Positions 15,971 through 24,354 of a stretch of DNA of 64,000 nt are shown here, piece by piece (within the stretch, counting starts at the first letter, position 1; each line of letters starts with the position of its first letter). The stretch lies in contig CP100465.1 of assembly GCA_024227995.1 (NCBI GenBank), positions 2,666,001 through 2,730,000 on the forward strand, read 5' to 3'. The position numbers were made by a program, and so were the translations under genes. Source of the stretch: Halomicrococcus gelatinilyticus. Lineage in GTDB: Archaea; Halobacteriota; Halobacteria; Halobacteriales; Haladaptataceae. Under the pieces are notes generated by a model that saw nothing but the letters and a program-made list of their open reading frames with translations, was not told the origin of the DNA and made no database searches.

Positions 15971-16864
15971 ATGATCGAAGTCGACGACCTACGAAAGGAA
16001 TACGGCGGCTTCACCGCCGTCGAGGGGAGCAGCTTCGCCGTCCCCGAGGGCGAGGTGTTCGGCATCGTCGGCCCCAACGGAGCGGGGAAGACGACGACCC
16101 TGAAGATGCTCGCGGGCCTCATCGAACCGTCCGACGGGACGGCCCACGTCGCCGGCTACGACGCGGAGGACCCCGAGATGCGGAACTACCTCGGCTTCCT
16201 CCCCGAGGAGTCGCCGCTGTACGAGGACATGACGGCTCGCTCCTATCTGCACTTCTTCGCCGACCTCTACGACGTCCCGGACGCGACCGCGACCGACCGC
16301 ATCGGTCGGACCCTCGACAGGCTGGAACTCGACCACCGCGACCGACGCATCGGCGACATGTCGAAGGGGATGAAGCGGAAGGTCGCCATCGCGCGCTCGC
16401 TGGTCAACGATCCGGACGTCCTCATCTACGACGAACCGGCGAGCGGCCTCGACCCGCTCACGACGAACTACATCGTCGAGTTCACGCGCGAGCTCGCCGA
16501 GTCGGGGAAGACGGTCGTGTTCAGCGCGCACAACCTCTTCCACGTCGAGAGCATCTGCGACCGCGTCGCCGTGATGAACGACGGTCGCATCGTCGCCCGC
16601 GGGAGCGTCGAGGCCATCCGCGAGGAGCACGGCCAGACCGCGTACCACGTCTACACCACGGTCGAGGTGGAGGGAGCCGAACCGGAGGACGACACCGAGA
16701 CCTATCGCAGCGTCGTCGCGAGCATGGACGCCGTCGAGGAGACGCGAGAGCGCGCGGCGGCCGCAGGCGGCGAGGTCGTCGACATCGAGACGCACACGCC
16801 GAGCCTGGAGGACATCTTCCTCGACCTGGCGGCGGAGTCGCCGGACGTGGAGGGACGACCGTGA
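15971..16864 (+). CDS. ABC transporter ATP-binding protein (ABC-2/Nat type)
   Basis: 297-residue ATPase that drives the two membrane proteins encoded next. Walker A VGPNGAGKTTTLKMLAG near residue 36, Q-loop region NYLGFLPEESPLYEDMT, an ABC signature in the form MSKGMKRKVAIARSL near 135, Walker B DVLIYDEPASGLDPL, and the switch His in VFSAHNLFHVE. A C-terminal extension with DIETHTPSLEDIFLDL is typical of drug/sodium exporters. The ATG at 15971 is the first fitting the family start (MIEVDDLRKEYGG). Its stop overlaps the GTG of the next gene by four bases. Confidence 0.93.
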   Translation: MIEVDDLRKEYGGFTAVEGSSFAVPEGEVFGIVGPNGAGKTTTLKMLAGLIEPSDGTAHVAGYDAEDPEMRNYLGFLPEESPLYEDMTARSYLHFFADLYDVPDATATDRIGRTLDRLELDHRDRRIGDMSKGMKRKVAIARSLVNDPDVLIYDEPASGLDPLTTNYIVEFTRELAESGKTVVFSAHNLFHVESICDRVAVMNDGRIVARGSVEAIREEHGQTAYHVYTTVEVEGAEPEDDTETYRSVVASMDAVEETRERAAAAGGEVVDIETHTPSLEDIFLDLAAESPDVEGRP

Positions 16865-18738
16865 AGCTACGGAAGACGCTCCGCATCGCGCGCTGGGAGG
16901 TGAGCAAGAACGCCGGGCAGTTCGACCGCCGAACGCTCGCCGTCCTCGGCGTCGTTCTCCTGCTCGTCGCCGGACTCACTCCCCTGGTCGTCGACCGCGG
17001 CAACACCCTCGACGACGGCATCTACACCGTCGGGGTCTCCGGGGAGAGCCAGTACCACGGCCCCGTCACGGACGACTCGACGTTCGCCGTCGTCGAGCCG
17101 ACCGCCGGTAACTACGAGTCCGAGCGCGTCGACCTGTTCGTCTGCCCGCCCGACGCCGGGTTCTGTCCCCCCGGACGGATACTGTTCGACGAGGACCCGA
17201 AGGGGAAGGCCGCGCTCTCGGAGCTCCGGAAGACCGTCACGTCGTACAACGACGAGATGATGGTCGACGAACCGGACCGCGCCGCCGCGTTCCCGGTGAA
17301 CGTCACCCTGCTGTACTCCGAGCAGAACGCCACCGGAAGCGAGGGCGGCGAGCCCGCACAGCCGCGGGACGTCACGACGCGGACGACCGCGCCGGGCGAG
17401 CAGCGACTCGGCGGGAGCACCGGCGGTGAGAGCGCCGACGGTGGCGCGCAGTCGCCGCCGGACGGCGGGGCGGGCGCCATCAGCGCGCCGTCGGTCGGCG
17501 GCGGCTCGTCCGTCTTCGTCGACGAGCAGCGCCAGGGGTCGCCCTCCGACATCACGCCGCCGTTCCCCTTCGAGTCGCTGGTGCTCGCGTTCGCGTTCGT
17601 ACTGCCGATGAACTTCGTCATCCAGGCGTACGCGAGCAGCGTCCTCGACGAGCGCGTCAACGAGCGGGGCGAACTCCTGCTGGTCTCGCCGGTCTCCCGG
17701 GGGGACATCATCGCCGGGAAGACGCTGCCGTACCTGACGGGGATGGTCGCCATCGCGACGCTGACGGCCGTCGGCATCGTCTCGATGACGCCCGCCGGCG
17801 GGGCGGACGCGTTGACGCTCGCCGGCACCGTCGCCACGTCGGTCGCGGCCGTCCTCCCCATCGCCCTCCTCTTTCTCGCCAGTGCGTTCGTCGGCGGGAT
17901 GTTCGCCCGGTCGTTCAAGGAACTGACGTTCGTGACGGTGTCGCTGTCCGTCCTGCTCACCTCCTACGCGTTCATCCCGGCCATCTTCACCGACGTGCAC
18001 CCCATCGCGGCCATCTCGCCGCTGACGCTCGTGGTGACCGCGCTGCAGGGCGAGGCGGTGCCGCTGGCCGACTACGCCTTCTCGACGCTGCCGCTCTATC
18101 TCTCGGCGGGCGTCCTGTTCGCGCTCGGCGCGGGCGTCTACCGCGAGGAGGACATGTTCACCCAGCGGTCGGTGCCGATGAAGGCGCTGGACGCGCTCGA
18201 CAGCCAGCTATCGGGCCGGCGCAGCGTGGCGAAGCTCAGCGCCCTCTCCATCCCGTTCGTCTTCGTCGGCGAACTGCTCGCCGTCGCGCTGCTCTTCGCG
18301 CTGCCGGTCGGCCTCTCGATGCCCGTCCTGCTGGTCGCCATCGCGTTCGTCGAGGAGGTGGCCAAGAGCGTTCACGTCTACGCCGGCTTCGAGCACGAAC
18401 GGTTCGGCCGCACGCTGGACGACGTCGGCGTCCTGGGCGCGCTCAGCGGTCTCGGCTTCTTCCTCGGCGAGAAGGCGACCGCCATCTCCCAGCTCGTCGG
18501 ACTGCCGAGGCAGGAGCTCGGACAGGCCGCGTTCGGCGTCACGACCGGACTCGGCGTCGAGGCCACGCCGCTCGTGCTGGCCGGCCTCCTGTTCGCGCCG
18601 CTGGCGCTCCACGTCGTCACCGCGACGGTGACGGCGCTCGGGGCCAGCCGGGACCGCAACGCCTACCTCGGGGCGCTGGTGGTGGCGACGCTGGTTCACG
18701 CGTCATACAACCTAACGGTGGTGAGCTACGTTGGATAG
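16861..18738 (+). CDS. ABC-2 permease fused to a PrsW-like intramembrane protease domain
   Basis: 625 residues from a GTG that overlaps the ATPase stop. Residues 1-430 are an ABC-2 permease: one N-terminal membrane helix, a large extracytoplasmic loop (about 45-235) with a Gly/Ser-rich stretch and two CPP motifs, then six hydrophobic segments. Residues about 455-625 form a second membrane domain with the PrsW motif set: EEVAK (498-502), FFLGE (533-537), H584 in LALHVVTAT and HASYN (613-617). These are the Glu/His positions expected of PrsW-family metalloproteases. The domain could process a regulator or the exporter itself; this is an inference. Confidence 0.85.
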   Translation: MKLRKTLRIARWEVSKNAGQFDRRTLAVLGVVLLLVAGLTPLVVDRGNTLDDGIYTVGVSGESQYHGPVTDDSTFAVVEPTAGNYESERVDLFVCPPDAGFCPPGRILFDEDPKGKAALSELRKTVTSYNDEMMVDEPDRAAAFPVNVTLLYSEQNATGSEGGEPAQPRDVTTRTTAPGEQRLGGSTGGESADGGAQSPPDGGAGAISAPSVGGGSSVFVDEQRQGSPSDITPPFPFESLVLAFAFVLPMNFVIQAYASSVLDERVNERGELLLVSPVSRGDIIAGKTLPYLTGMVAIATLTAVGIVSMTPAGGADALTLAGTVATSVAAVLPIALLFLASAFVGGMFARSFKELTFVTVSLSVLLTSYAFIPAIFTDVHPIAAISPLTLVVTALQGEAVPLADYAFSTLPLYLSAGVLFALGAGVYREEDMFTQRSVPMKALDALDSQLSGRRSVAKLSALSIPFVFVGELLAVALLFALPVGLSMPVLLVAIAFVEEVAKSVHVYAGFEHERFGRTLDDVGVLGALSGLGFFLGEKATAISQLVGLPRQELGQAAFGVTTGLGVEATPLVLAGLLFAPLALHVVTATVTALGASRDRNAYLGALVVATLVHASYNLTVVSYVG

Positions 18739-19780
18739 ACGGCTCACCGTCGCGCGGCGGGAGCTCGCCTCCCTCCGCAGCGAGAAGACCATCGTGCTCG
18801 CCATCCTCATCCAACTGTTCGTCGCGGCGTTCTCCTCGTTCCTCGCGGTCGGGCTCGTCTCGCTGTACGACCCCGGTGCGGCGTCGAACGGATACACCGT
18901 CGAGTTCGGCGTGACCGGCGAGGCCGGCAGCGACGTCGCGCCCGTCCTGGAGGGCCAGGACGACTGGGAGGCGGTCGAGTATCCGAACTTCGAGACCGCG
19001 ATGAACGGCTTCCGGCAGGGGCAGGTCCACGCCGTCCTCAGGGTGGAGCGGACGCCGGACGGCCGGGCGCAGGTGACTGCCATCGCGCCGGACGGCAACG
19101 TGAAGACGACGCTCGTCGTCACCCAACTGCGCGAGGTGCTCGACGCCTTCGAGCGCACCGAGCGCAACCGTCTCTCCTCCCGACTCGAACAGCAGCCGAT
19201 CGAGCCGCCCCGCGAGACCCGGGCGAGCCCCTACTTCGGGTTCACGTACACCGTCCTCGTCCCGCTGCTCGTGTTCCTGCCGGTGTTCATCAGCGGGAGC
19301 GTCGCCGTCGACACCATCACCGAGGAGTTCGACCGCGGAACGCTCGAACTGCTGCGGGTGACGCCGCTGACGAACGTCGACATCGTCGACGGGAAGCTGC
19401 TGGCGATGGGCGTCCTCGCGCCGCTCCAGTCAGGGACGTGGCTGCTGTTGTTGTCGGCCAACGGCACGAACGTCTCGAACCCGGCCGAACTGCTGGTGCT
19501 CGCGACCGCGCTCTCGCTCGTCGTGGTCGCGCTGGGAGCGACGCTCGCGCTGCGGTTCCGCGACCGCAAGCAGGCCCAACTGCTGTTCTCGCTCGGCATC
19601 CTCGTCCTCTTCAGCGCGACCTACCTGCTCCCGGAGACCCCCGCGAACACCGTGGCGAAACTGGCCATCGGCGCGCCCACGGCGTTCACGCACGGCATGG
19701 TCGCCGTCTACTCGGTGGCCTCGCTGGCGGCCTACTTCGCGGTGCGGCGGTACGTCGGTTCGCGCGGACTCGACGGGTAG
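18731..19780 (+). CDS. ABC-2 type permease
   Basis: 349 residues, the third gene of the export operon. The reading begins at TTG 18731, overlapping the previous stop by eight bases; an ATG-free start region makes TTG or a nearby codon the likely start. It has one N-terminal helix (IVLAILIQLFVAAFSSFLAVG), an extracytoplasmic loop (about 40-165), then helices with the ABC-2 motif DTITEEFDRGTLELLRVTPL near residue 195. With the ATPase and the PrsW-fused permease it makes a heteromeric exporter of the NatAB kind. The substrate is unknown. Confidence 0.87.
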   Translation: MDRRLTVARRELASLRSEKTIVLAILIQLFVAAFSSFLAVGLVSLYDPGAASNGYTVEFGVTGEAGSDVAPVLEGQDDWEAVEYPNFETAMNGFRQGQVHAVLRVERTPDGRAQVTAIAPDGNVKTTLVVTQLREVLDAFERTERNRLSSRLEQQPIEPPRETRASPYFGFTYTVLVPLLVFLPVFISGSVAVDTITEEFDRGTLELLRVTPLTNVDIVDGKLLAMGVLAPLQSGTWLLLLSANGTNVSNPAELLVLATALSLVVVALGATLALRFRDRKQAQLLFSLGILVLFSATYLLPETPANTVAKLAIGAPTAFTHGMVAVYSVASLAAYFAVRRYVGSRGLDG

Positions 19781-19792
19781 CCCCCGTCGCCG

Positions 19793-20242
19793 CTACTCCT
19801 CCGTCCGACCGCCGACGGTCGGACGGCCACCGTCGGTCGCCCGGCCGCCGTCCGTCTCCAGTCGCGCGCGCCGGCGCTCGAACTCGTCCTCGTCGATCTC
19901 GCCTTGCGCGTAGCGCCGCCGGAGCACCGCCATCGCGTCCTCGGTGCGGTTGCCGGGCCGTCCGTCGCGGTCACTCCCGGAGCGGCCGCTCAGGGCCGCG
20001 TAGAGCACGAGCCCCACGACGACCAGCAGGAGGCCGACGGCGAGCAGCCAGAGCAGCCCAGTCCCGTCCCCCATCCAGCCGCCGACGCCGCCGTGCGTGC
20101 CCATCCAGCCGTCGTGGTGATGCAAGCCGTCGTCGCCGCCGTGGGCGAGCGCGACGCCGGCGAACGCGACCGGTAGCGCGAGCGCGCCGAGTGCCGTCCC
20201 GGCGACGGCCGACCGTCGCCACTGACGGAGGTTCCGTTCCAT
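19793..20242 (-). CDS. Membrane protein with His-rich loop and SHOCT domain
   Basis: 149 residues. N-terminal signal or membrane helix (VAGTALGALALPVAFAGVAL), then a His/Gly/Trp-rich extracytoplasmic loop (HGGDDGLHHHDGWMGTHGG), a membrane helix (LLWLLAVGLLLVVVGLVLYA), and a cytoplasmic SHOCT-type motif (AMAVLRRRYAQGEIDEDEFE) near residue 105. The His cluster could bind metal. It converges with the ABC operon, 12 bases from its stop; no functional link is shown. Confidence 0.85.
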   Translation of the reverse strand: MERNLRQWRRSAVAGTALGALALPVAFAGVALAHGGDDGLHHHDGWMGTHGGVGGWMGDGTGLLWLLAVGLLLVVVGLVLYAALSGRSGSDRDGRPGNRTEDAMAVLRRRYAQGEIDEDEFERRRARLETDGGRATDGGRPTVGGRTEE

Positions 20243-20510
20243 GTGAGAACGTACGTGGCTCCGGTTTACGTCTATTTTCCCTCTGATGGTCGGGGCGAGA
20301 CCGAGCTCACCTTTGGTTTCCGGTGCTGGTGCGGACCGAAGCGTTGGTTTCCTCGACCGGAACGGCGTTACGCGCCGGCGGTCCGGCCGACCGTTCGGGA
20401 CGGTTCACGGTCGCCTCCCGAGCGCCGACGTGGCGTCGCTCGGTGGGTCCCCCTAACCCGCGAACCGGGATTCAACGGGCCGTTACGGTCGGGGGCGCGC
20501 CGGCGGACGA

Positions 20511-22010
20511 CTAGCCGCCGTCGGTGCGCGCCGTCGGCGCGTCGCGGAAGGTCACCTCGCGCGTCCGCGGGTCGCTTCCCTCGGCGAAGACGTCGGCCCG
20601 GACGCGCCCGTCCATGTCTCGCGGGACGGGTTCGCCGTGCATGTGGAGCAGCGTCGGCGCGAGGTCCAGTATCGAGAGGCCGTCGACGTCACCGGTCGTG
20701 AACGCCGGTCCGGTCGCCGCGAACAGGCCCGACCGCGTGTTCACTCCGTCCCAGGCGTCGTGCTCGCGGGCGAAGACCTCGTCGCTGCCCACCTTGTCGG
20801 AGACGTGGACGTCGGGCGCCTTGTCGACGACCACGTCGGGCCACTCGTCGGCGTAGGGTCCATCGTAGACCTCGTCGCCGCGGTAGACCGCCTTCGCCAC
20901 GGGGCGACCGTCCGGCGTCTCCAGCGTCGAGAGCTTCTGCAGCAGTTCGTCGCGGACTATCTCGCGCTCGGGACCGTCGACGGCGAGGTACACCGGCCCC
21001 TGGGCGCTGGCGACGGCCCGGGTCCGCTCCCAGTTCGCAGTGTCGATCTTCCCCCGGCCGACCTCCCCCCGGTCGTTCGGGAGGTGGTCGACGACGGCGC
21101 GCGGCGCGAGGCGGTTCGCGGCGGTCTGGACGTCGAACGGCAGGCGCTCGTCGACGCTCGCGAGGGTCTCCTTGAGGCGGTCGGCCGTGACGCCCAGACT
21201 GTGAAGCGTGCTGGCGACCCTGGCGTCGAAGGACAGGTAGCCCTGCTCCTGGAGCCACGTGTTGACGTAGAAGACGCGCTCGATCTCGGCGTGGCCGTGG
21301 TCGCTCATCAGGACGACGTTCGCACCGTCGTCGAGGAAGTCGCCGAGGTGGTCGTCGATGATCTTCCACGCGCGGAGCGAGTACTCGCCGTCCCAGCGGT
21401 GGTGGTGGAGCGCGTTGACGTAGAACGTCGTCAGCTGGAGCAGCGACAGCTCCCGCGTCTCCCGGAGGTACTTGCCCACCTCGAACTGGGTGTCGATGTG
21501 GTCGAGGACCTCCTCGAAGGCCGCCTCGTCTCCCGAGTCGAGCGACTTCCGCGTGATCGGCCGGTAGTCGAACTCGCTCCGGAGTTCGGTCTCCAGCGAC
21601 GACGGACTCGTGAACCCGGACGCGTCGGCGTCGGGCGCGCCGGAGACGACGCACTCCCCCATCGACTTCGGCGGGTAGGTCGTCGGCACGCCGACGACGC
21701 CGACGCGCTCGCGGTCGTCGAGCAGCTCCCAGTACTCGTCGTGGTCGTGGTACCGGTCGTTCGGCAGGTACACCCGTTCGTCCTCCGTGTCGACGTTGTA
21801 CCACCAGTACACGCCGAGCTTGCCGGGATTCTTCCCCGTCGCGTACGCCTTCCAGTTGGGCGACGTCACCGGCGGCAGGACCGACCGGAGGTTGCCCGCC
21901 ACCCCGCCGTCGACGATACGTGCGAGATTGGGCAGTTCGCCCGCGTTCAGCCACGGTTCGAGCAGTTCGAAGCCAGCGCCGTCGAGACCTATCACTACTG
22001 TGTATGTCAC
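20511..22010 (-). CDS. Alkaline-phosphatase-superfamily phosphodiesterase/phosphatase
   Basis: 499 residues of the type I phosphodiesterase / nucleotide pyrophosphatase group. Metal-ligand Asp in VIGLDGAGFELL (D10), the nucleophile region LPPVTSPNWKAYATGKNPGK (T49), the second metal site VVLMSDHGHAEIERV near residue 235, and a C-terminal LFAATGPAF..LSILDLAPTLLHMHG. It hydrolyses a phosphomono- or diester; the substrate is not evident. No signal peptide, so probably cytoplasmic. It stands alone, with 250-base gaps on both sides. Confidence 0.9.
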   Translation of the reverse strand: MTYTVVIGLDGAGFELLEPWLNAGELPNLARIVDGGVAGNLRSVLPPVTSPNWKAYATGKNPGKLGVYWWYNVDTEDERVYLPNDRYHDHDEYWELLDDRERVGVVGVPTTYPPKSMGECVVSGAPDADASGFTSPSSLETELRSEFDYRPITRKSLDSGDEAAFEEVLDHIDTQFEVGKYLRETRELSLLQLTTFYVNALHHHRWDGEYSLRAWKIIDDHLGDFLDDGANVVLMSDHGHAEIERVFYVNTWLQEQGYLSFDARVASTLHSLGVTADRLKETLASVDERLPFDVQTAANRLAPRAVVDHLPNDRGEVGRGKIDTANWERTRAVASAQGPVYLAVDGPEREIVRDELLQKLSTLETPDGRPVAKAVYRGDEVYDGPYADEWPDVVVDKAPDVHVSDKVGSDEVFAREHDAWDGVNTRSGLFAATGPAFTTGDVDGLSILDLAPTLLHMHGEPVPRDMDGRVRADVFAEGSDPRTREVTFRDAPTARTDGG

Positions 22011-22247
22011 TCCTGACCCCCCTTGCGGCGTTGCGCGGTCACCGACGCGTGGATCGACCGTCGACGCCCGACACGCGTCACGCCGCTCGCAGTACTATAG
22101 TAGGCGCGACATGTCCTTAGTTACACGCTGGCTATCCGCACCGAAACGCCGGAGTATGCGCGCGACTGTCTCGTCGACGCGCGGTTTCGTCGCCGCCCCT
22201 CGCCCTGCCGGGAGTTACTCCCGGTCTGACCGCCGTCTCGGCCTCGC

Positions 22248-22466
22248 TCACTCCGTCCGGACGCCGGCGGCGCACGAGCAGGTCACCGCCGGGTCCATCA
22301 CCTCGTCGACGGGCATCGACTCGCCACATCCGGTGCAGACGACACGTGCGCCAGACCGCCGTCTGCGTTCCCGGTAGTAATCGAGCGCCTGCGACCCGAC
22401 GACGGCCGCTGCTCCCAGCCCGACCGCACCCATAAGGACAGTGTCAAGTGTGCTCTCGCGTGCCAT
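22248..22466 (-). CDS. Small membrane protein with zinc ribbon
   Basis: 72 residues: a hydrophobic helix (TVLMGAVGLGAAAVVGSQAL), a basic stretch (YYRERRRRSG) and a C-terminal zinc-binding CxxC...CxC pattern (VVCTGCGESMP, TCSCAAG). A minus-strand CTTTAAG about 27 bases before the ATG (22490-22497) supports a leaderless start. Function unknown. Confidence 0.75.
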   Translation of the reverse strand: MARESTLDTVLMGAVGLGAAAVVGSQALDYYRERRRRSGARVVCTGCGESMPVDEVMDPAVTCSCAAGVRTE

Positions 22467-22700
22467 GACCCACCAACGAGAGGCCAGTGACTTAAAGTTG
22501 ATGCCACTTTACTCGTATTAAAATTGTCGTCGCGGCGAGGACGGGAACGGACGCGACTCGACTGCACTCCTTTCGCCCGGCGAGCAGATTCGACCCTGGC
22601 GGTCGCAGGGGATTCGACCCGATGGTTGCGGGAGAACCGACCCCGGCGGTCTGCGTCACGGCAACGCGCAGTCGCGGTGCAGGTCGCGTCCGCAAACGGT

Positions 22701-22710
22701 TCTTATAAAA
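22701..22710 (+). promoter_or_regulatory. TATA box for the membrane protein at 22736
   Basis: TCTTATAAAA at 22701-22710, centred about 29 bases before the ATG at 22736, the expected spacing for a leaderless transcript. Confidence 0.6.
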
Positions 22711-22735
22711 ACAGCTCCGTCGTACGTGGTCCCGT

Positions 22736-23089
22736 ATGGTTTCGATCTTCGGCCCCATCGTCGGGTTCGTCGTCAGTCTGCTCATCGGCGCGCTCGGCAT
22801 CTACGTCGGTGCGCGCGTCGTCACCGGGACCGACGACTACGGCTACGCCATCATCACGGCCATCGTCGGCTCGCTGGTCTGGTGGATCGTCGCCGTCTTC
22901 GTCCCGTTCGTCGGAGGCATCCTCGCGCTCGTCGCGTGGGTCTGGGTCATCAACGTGCGCTACCCCGGTGGCTGGGGCAACGCCATCGCCATCGGCTTCA
23001 TCGCCTGGCTCTCGGTGACCGTGGTGCTGTACGTCCTGACGTTCCTGAACGTCGTCACCGCCGAGGCCTTCGGCATCCCGGCCGTCTAG
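22736..23089 (+). CDS. Four-segment membrane protein, haloarchaeal
   Basis: 117 residues, nearly all membrane: FGPIVGFVVSLLIGALGIYV, YAIITAIVGSLVWWIVAVFV, VGGILALVAWVWVINV and IAIGFIAWLSVTVVLYVLTF. It has a conserved-looking YPGGWGNA loop. It resembles small haloarchaeal membrane proteins of unknown function. Its stop codon overlaps the stop of the convergent flavoprotein gene (shared CTAG at 23086-23089). Confidence 0.75.
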   Translation: MVSIFGPIVGFVVSLLIGALGIYVGARVVTGTDDYGYAIITAIVGSLVWWIVAVFVPFVGGILALVAWVWVINVRYPGGWGNAIAIGFIAWLSVTVVLYVLTFLNVVTAEAFGIPAV

Positions 23090-24279
23090 TCGCTCCACCC
23101 GACCTCTTCTCCGACCAGTTCCGCGGCGTTCCGGACTGCGCCGACCGACGAGAGGTAGCCCGCGCCGACCGTCGCCTTCAGCGCCTTCGCTGCGGTGCCG
23201 GTGAGCACCGTCGGACCGACCTGCGCGACCGCGCCGTCCCCCACCGACACGAGCCATCCGGGCGAGTCGAACGTGAACGGGTCGAGTCGCGGTTCGAACA
23301 GGTCGTCGCCGCCGCGGTCGTGCTCGACGAGTCGCAGCAGGTTCGCCGCGACCACGCGCGCTTCGCGGATGGCCGCCTGCGCGCTCGCCGGCACCGACTC
23401 GCCGTCGCCGTCGACCACGCGCGCGGCGTCCCCGACCGCGAAGGTCCCGTCCCCGAGGCGCAGGTCGCTGCGCACCAGCGGGCGCTCGCCGTCGAGCGCC
23501 TCCGGCCCGCGGATGCCGCCCGTCCAGACGAACTGGTCGTACTCGACGCGGCCGTCGACCAGGTCGACCGCGTCCGCCGTCGCGCGCTCGACCGTCGCGC
23601 CGGTCCGCACCACGACGCCGCGCCGCTCCAGTTGCTCGCGGACCGCCGACTGGAAGTTGCCGGGGAACGCGGGAGCGACGTGGTCGAGTTGCTCCAGCAG
23701 CAGTATCTCGGGCCGCCCCGCGTCGGGGTCGCCGCCCTGTTCGCGCGCGAGCGCGGCGAGCTCGCCCGCCACCTGTACGCCCGACAGCCCCGCGCCACCG
23801 ACGACGACGCGGGCCTCCTCCCCCGCGCCGACCGCTCCATCCCCTTCCTCGCCGTCCTCCGGTTTCCCGTCGAGTACGTCGAGGAAGTCCGAGCGGATGA
23901 CCTGCGCGTGCTCGATGCGCTTCAGCGGCGTCGCGTGCTCCGCGACGCCCGGCAGGTCGTAGAACGCGGTCGTCGCGCCGAGACAGACCGCGGCGTAGTC
24001 GTACGCGAATCCCCCGTCATGCAGTTCCACCCGGTTCCGGTCGACGTCGACCGACTCGACCGTCGCCTTCAGGACCTCGCAGTCGAGGACCTGGTCGAGC
24101 GGGATGGTGATGTCGTCCCGCAGCGACGGCCAGCGGACGACGCGGTGGAGTTCGTGCTGGACGAGGTGTTCGCCCGTCTCCTCGACGACGACCAGGTCGA
24201 CGTCGTCCGGGAGCCCCTGCTCCAGCCGTCGAGCGAGGGTCAGTCCGGCGTACCCGGCGCCGAGAACAGCGACCTTCAT
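23086..24279 (-). CDS. NAD(P)/FAD-dependent oxidoreductase, NDH-2-like
   Basis: 397 residues. N-terminal FAD-binding VAVLGAGYAGLTLARRL, a second Rossmann motif VVVGGAGLSGVQVAGELAAL near residue 155, and the FAD-contacting TFAVGDAARV near 293. Type II NADH dehydrogenases pass electrons from NADH to quinone without proton pumping; this and related sulfide/quinone reductases share the fold, so the assignment is at family level. The ATG at 24279 matches the family start; the longer frame to 24321 is not needed, and CCTTTAGG lies about 27 bases upstream on the minus strand. Confidence 0.88.
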   Translation of the reverse strand: MKVAVLGAGYAGLTLARRLEQGLPDDVDLVVVEETGEHLVQHELHRVVRWPSLRDDITIPLDQVLDCEVLKATVESVDVDRNRVELHDGGFAYDYAAVCLGATTAFYDLPGVAEHATPLKRIEHAQVIRSDFLDVLDGKPEDGEEGDGAVGAGEEARVVVGGAGLSGVQVAGELAALAREQGGDPDAGRPEILLLEQLDHVAPAFPGNFQSAVREQLERRGVVVRTGATVERATADAVDLVDGRVEYDQFVWTGGIRGPEALDGERPLVRSDLRLGDGTFAVGDAARVVDGDGESVPASAQAAIREARVVAANLLRLVEHDRGGDDLFEPRLDPFTFDSPGWLVSVGDGAVAQVGPTVLTGTAAKALKATVGAGYLSSVGAVRNAAELVGEEVGWSD

Positions 24280-24354
24280 GCCCTCGAGATAAGCACGGCA
24301 GGCCCTAAAGGCGTACTCCAAACCAGACGGGGCGGGGCACCGACCCCGAAGGGC

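Noticed and set aside
20637..22016. 459-codon plus-strand frame opposite the phosphatase-superfamily gene
   Set aside because: No domain; Arg/Val/Asp-rich shadow of a gene with clear catalytic motifs on the other strand.
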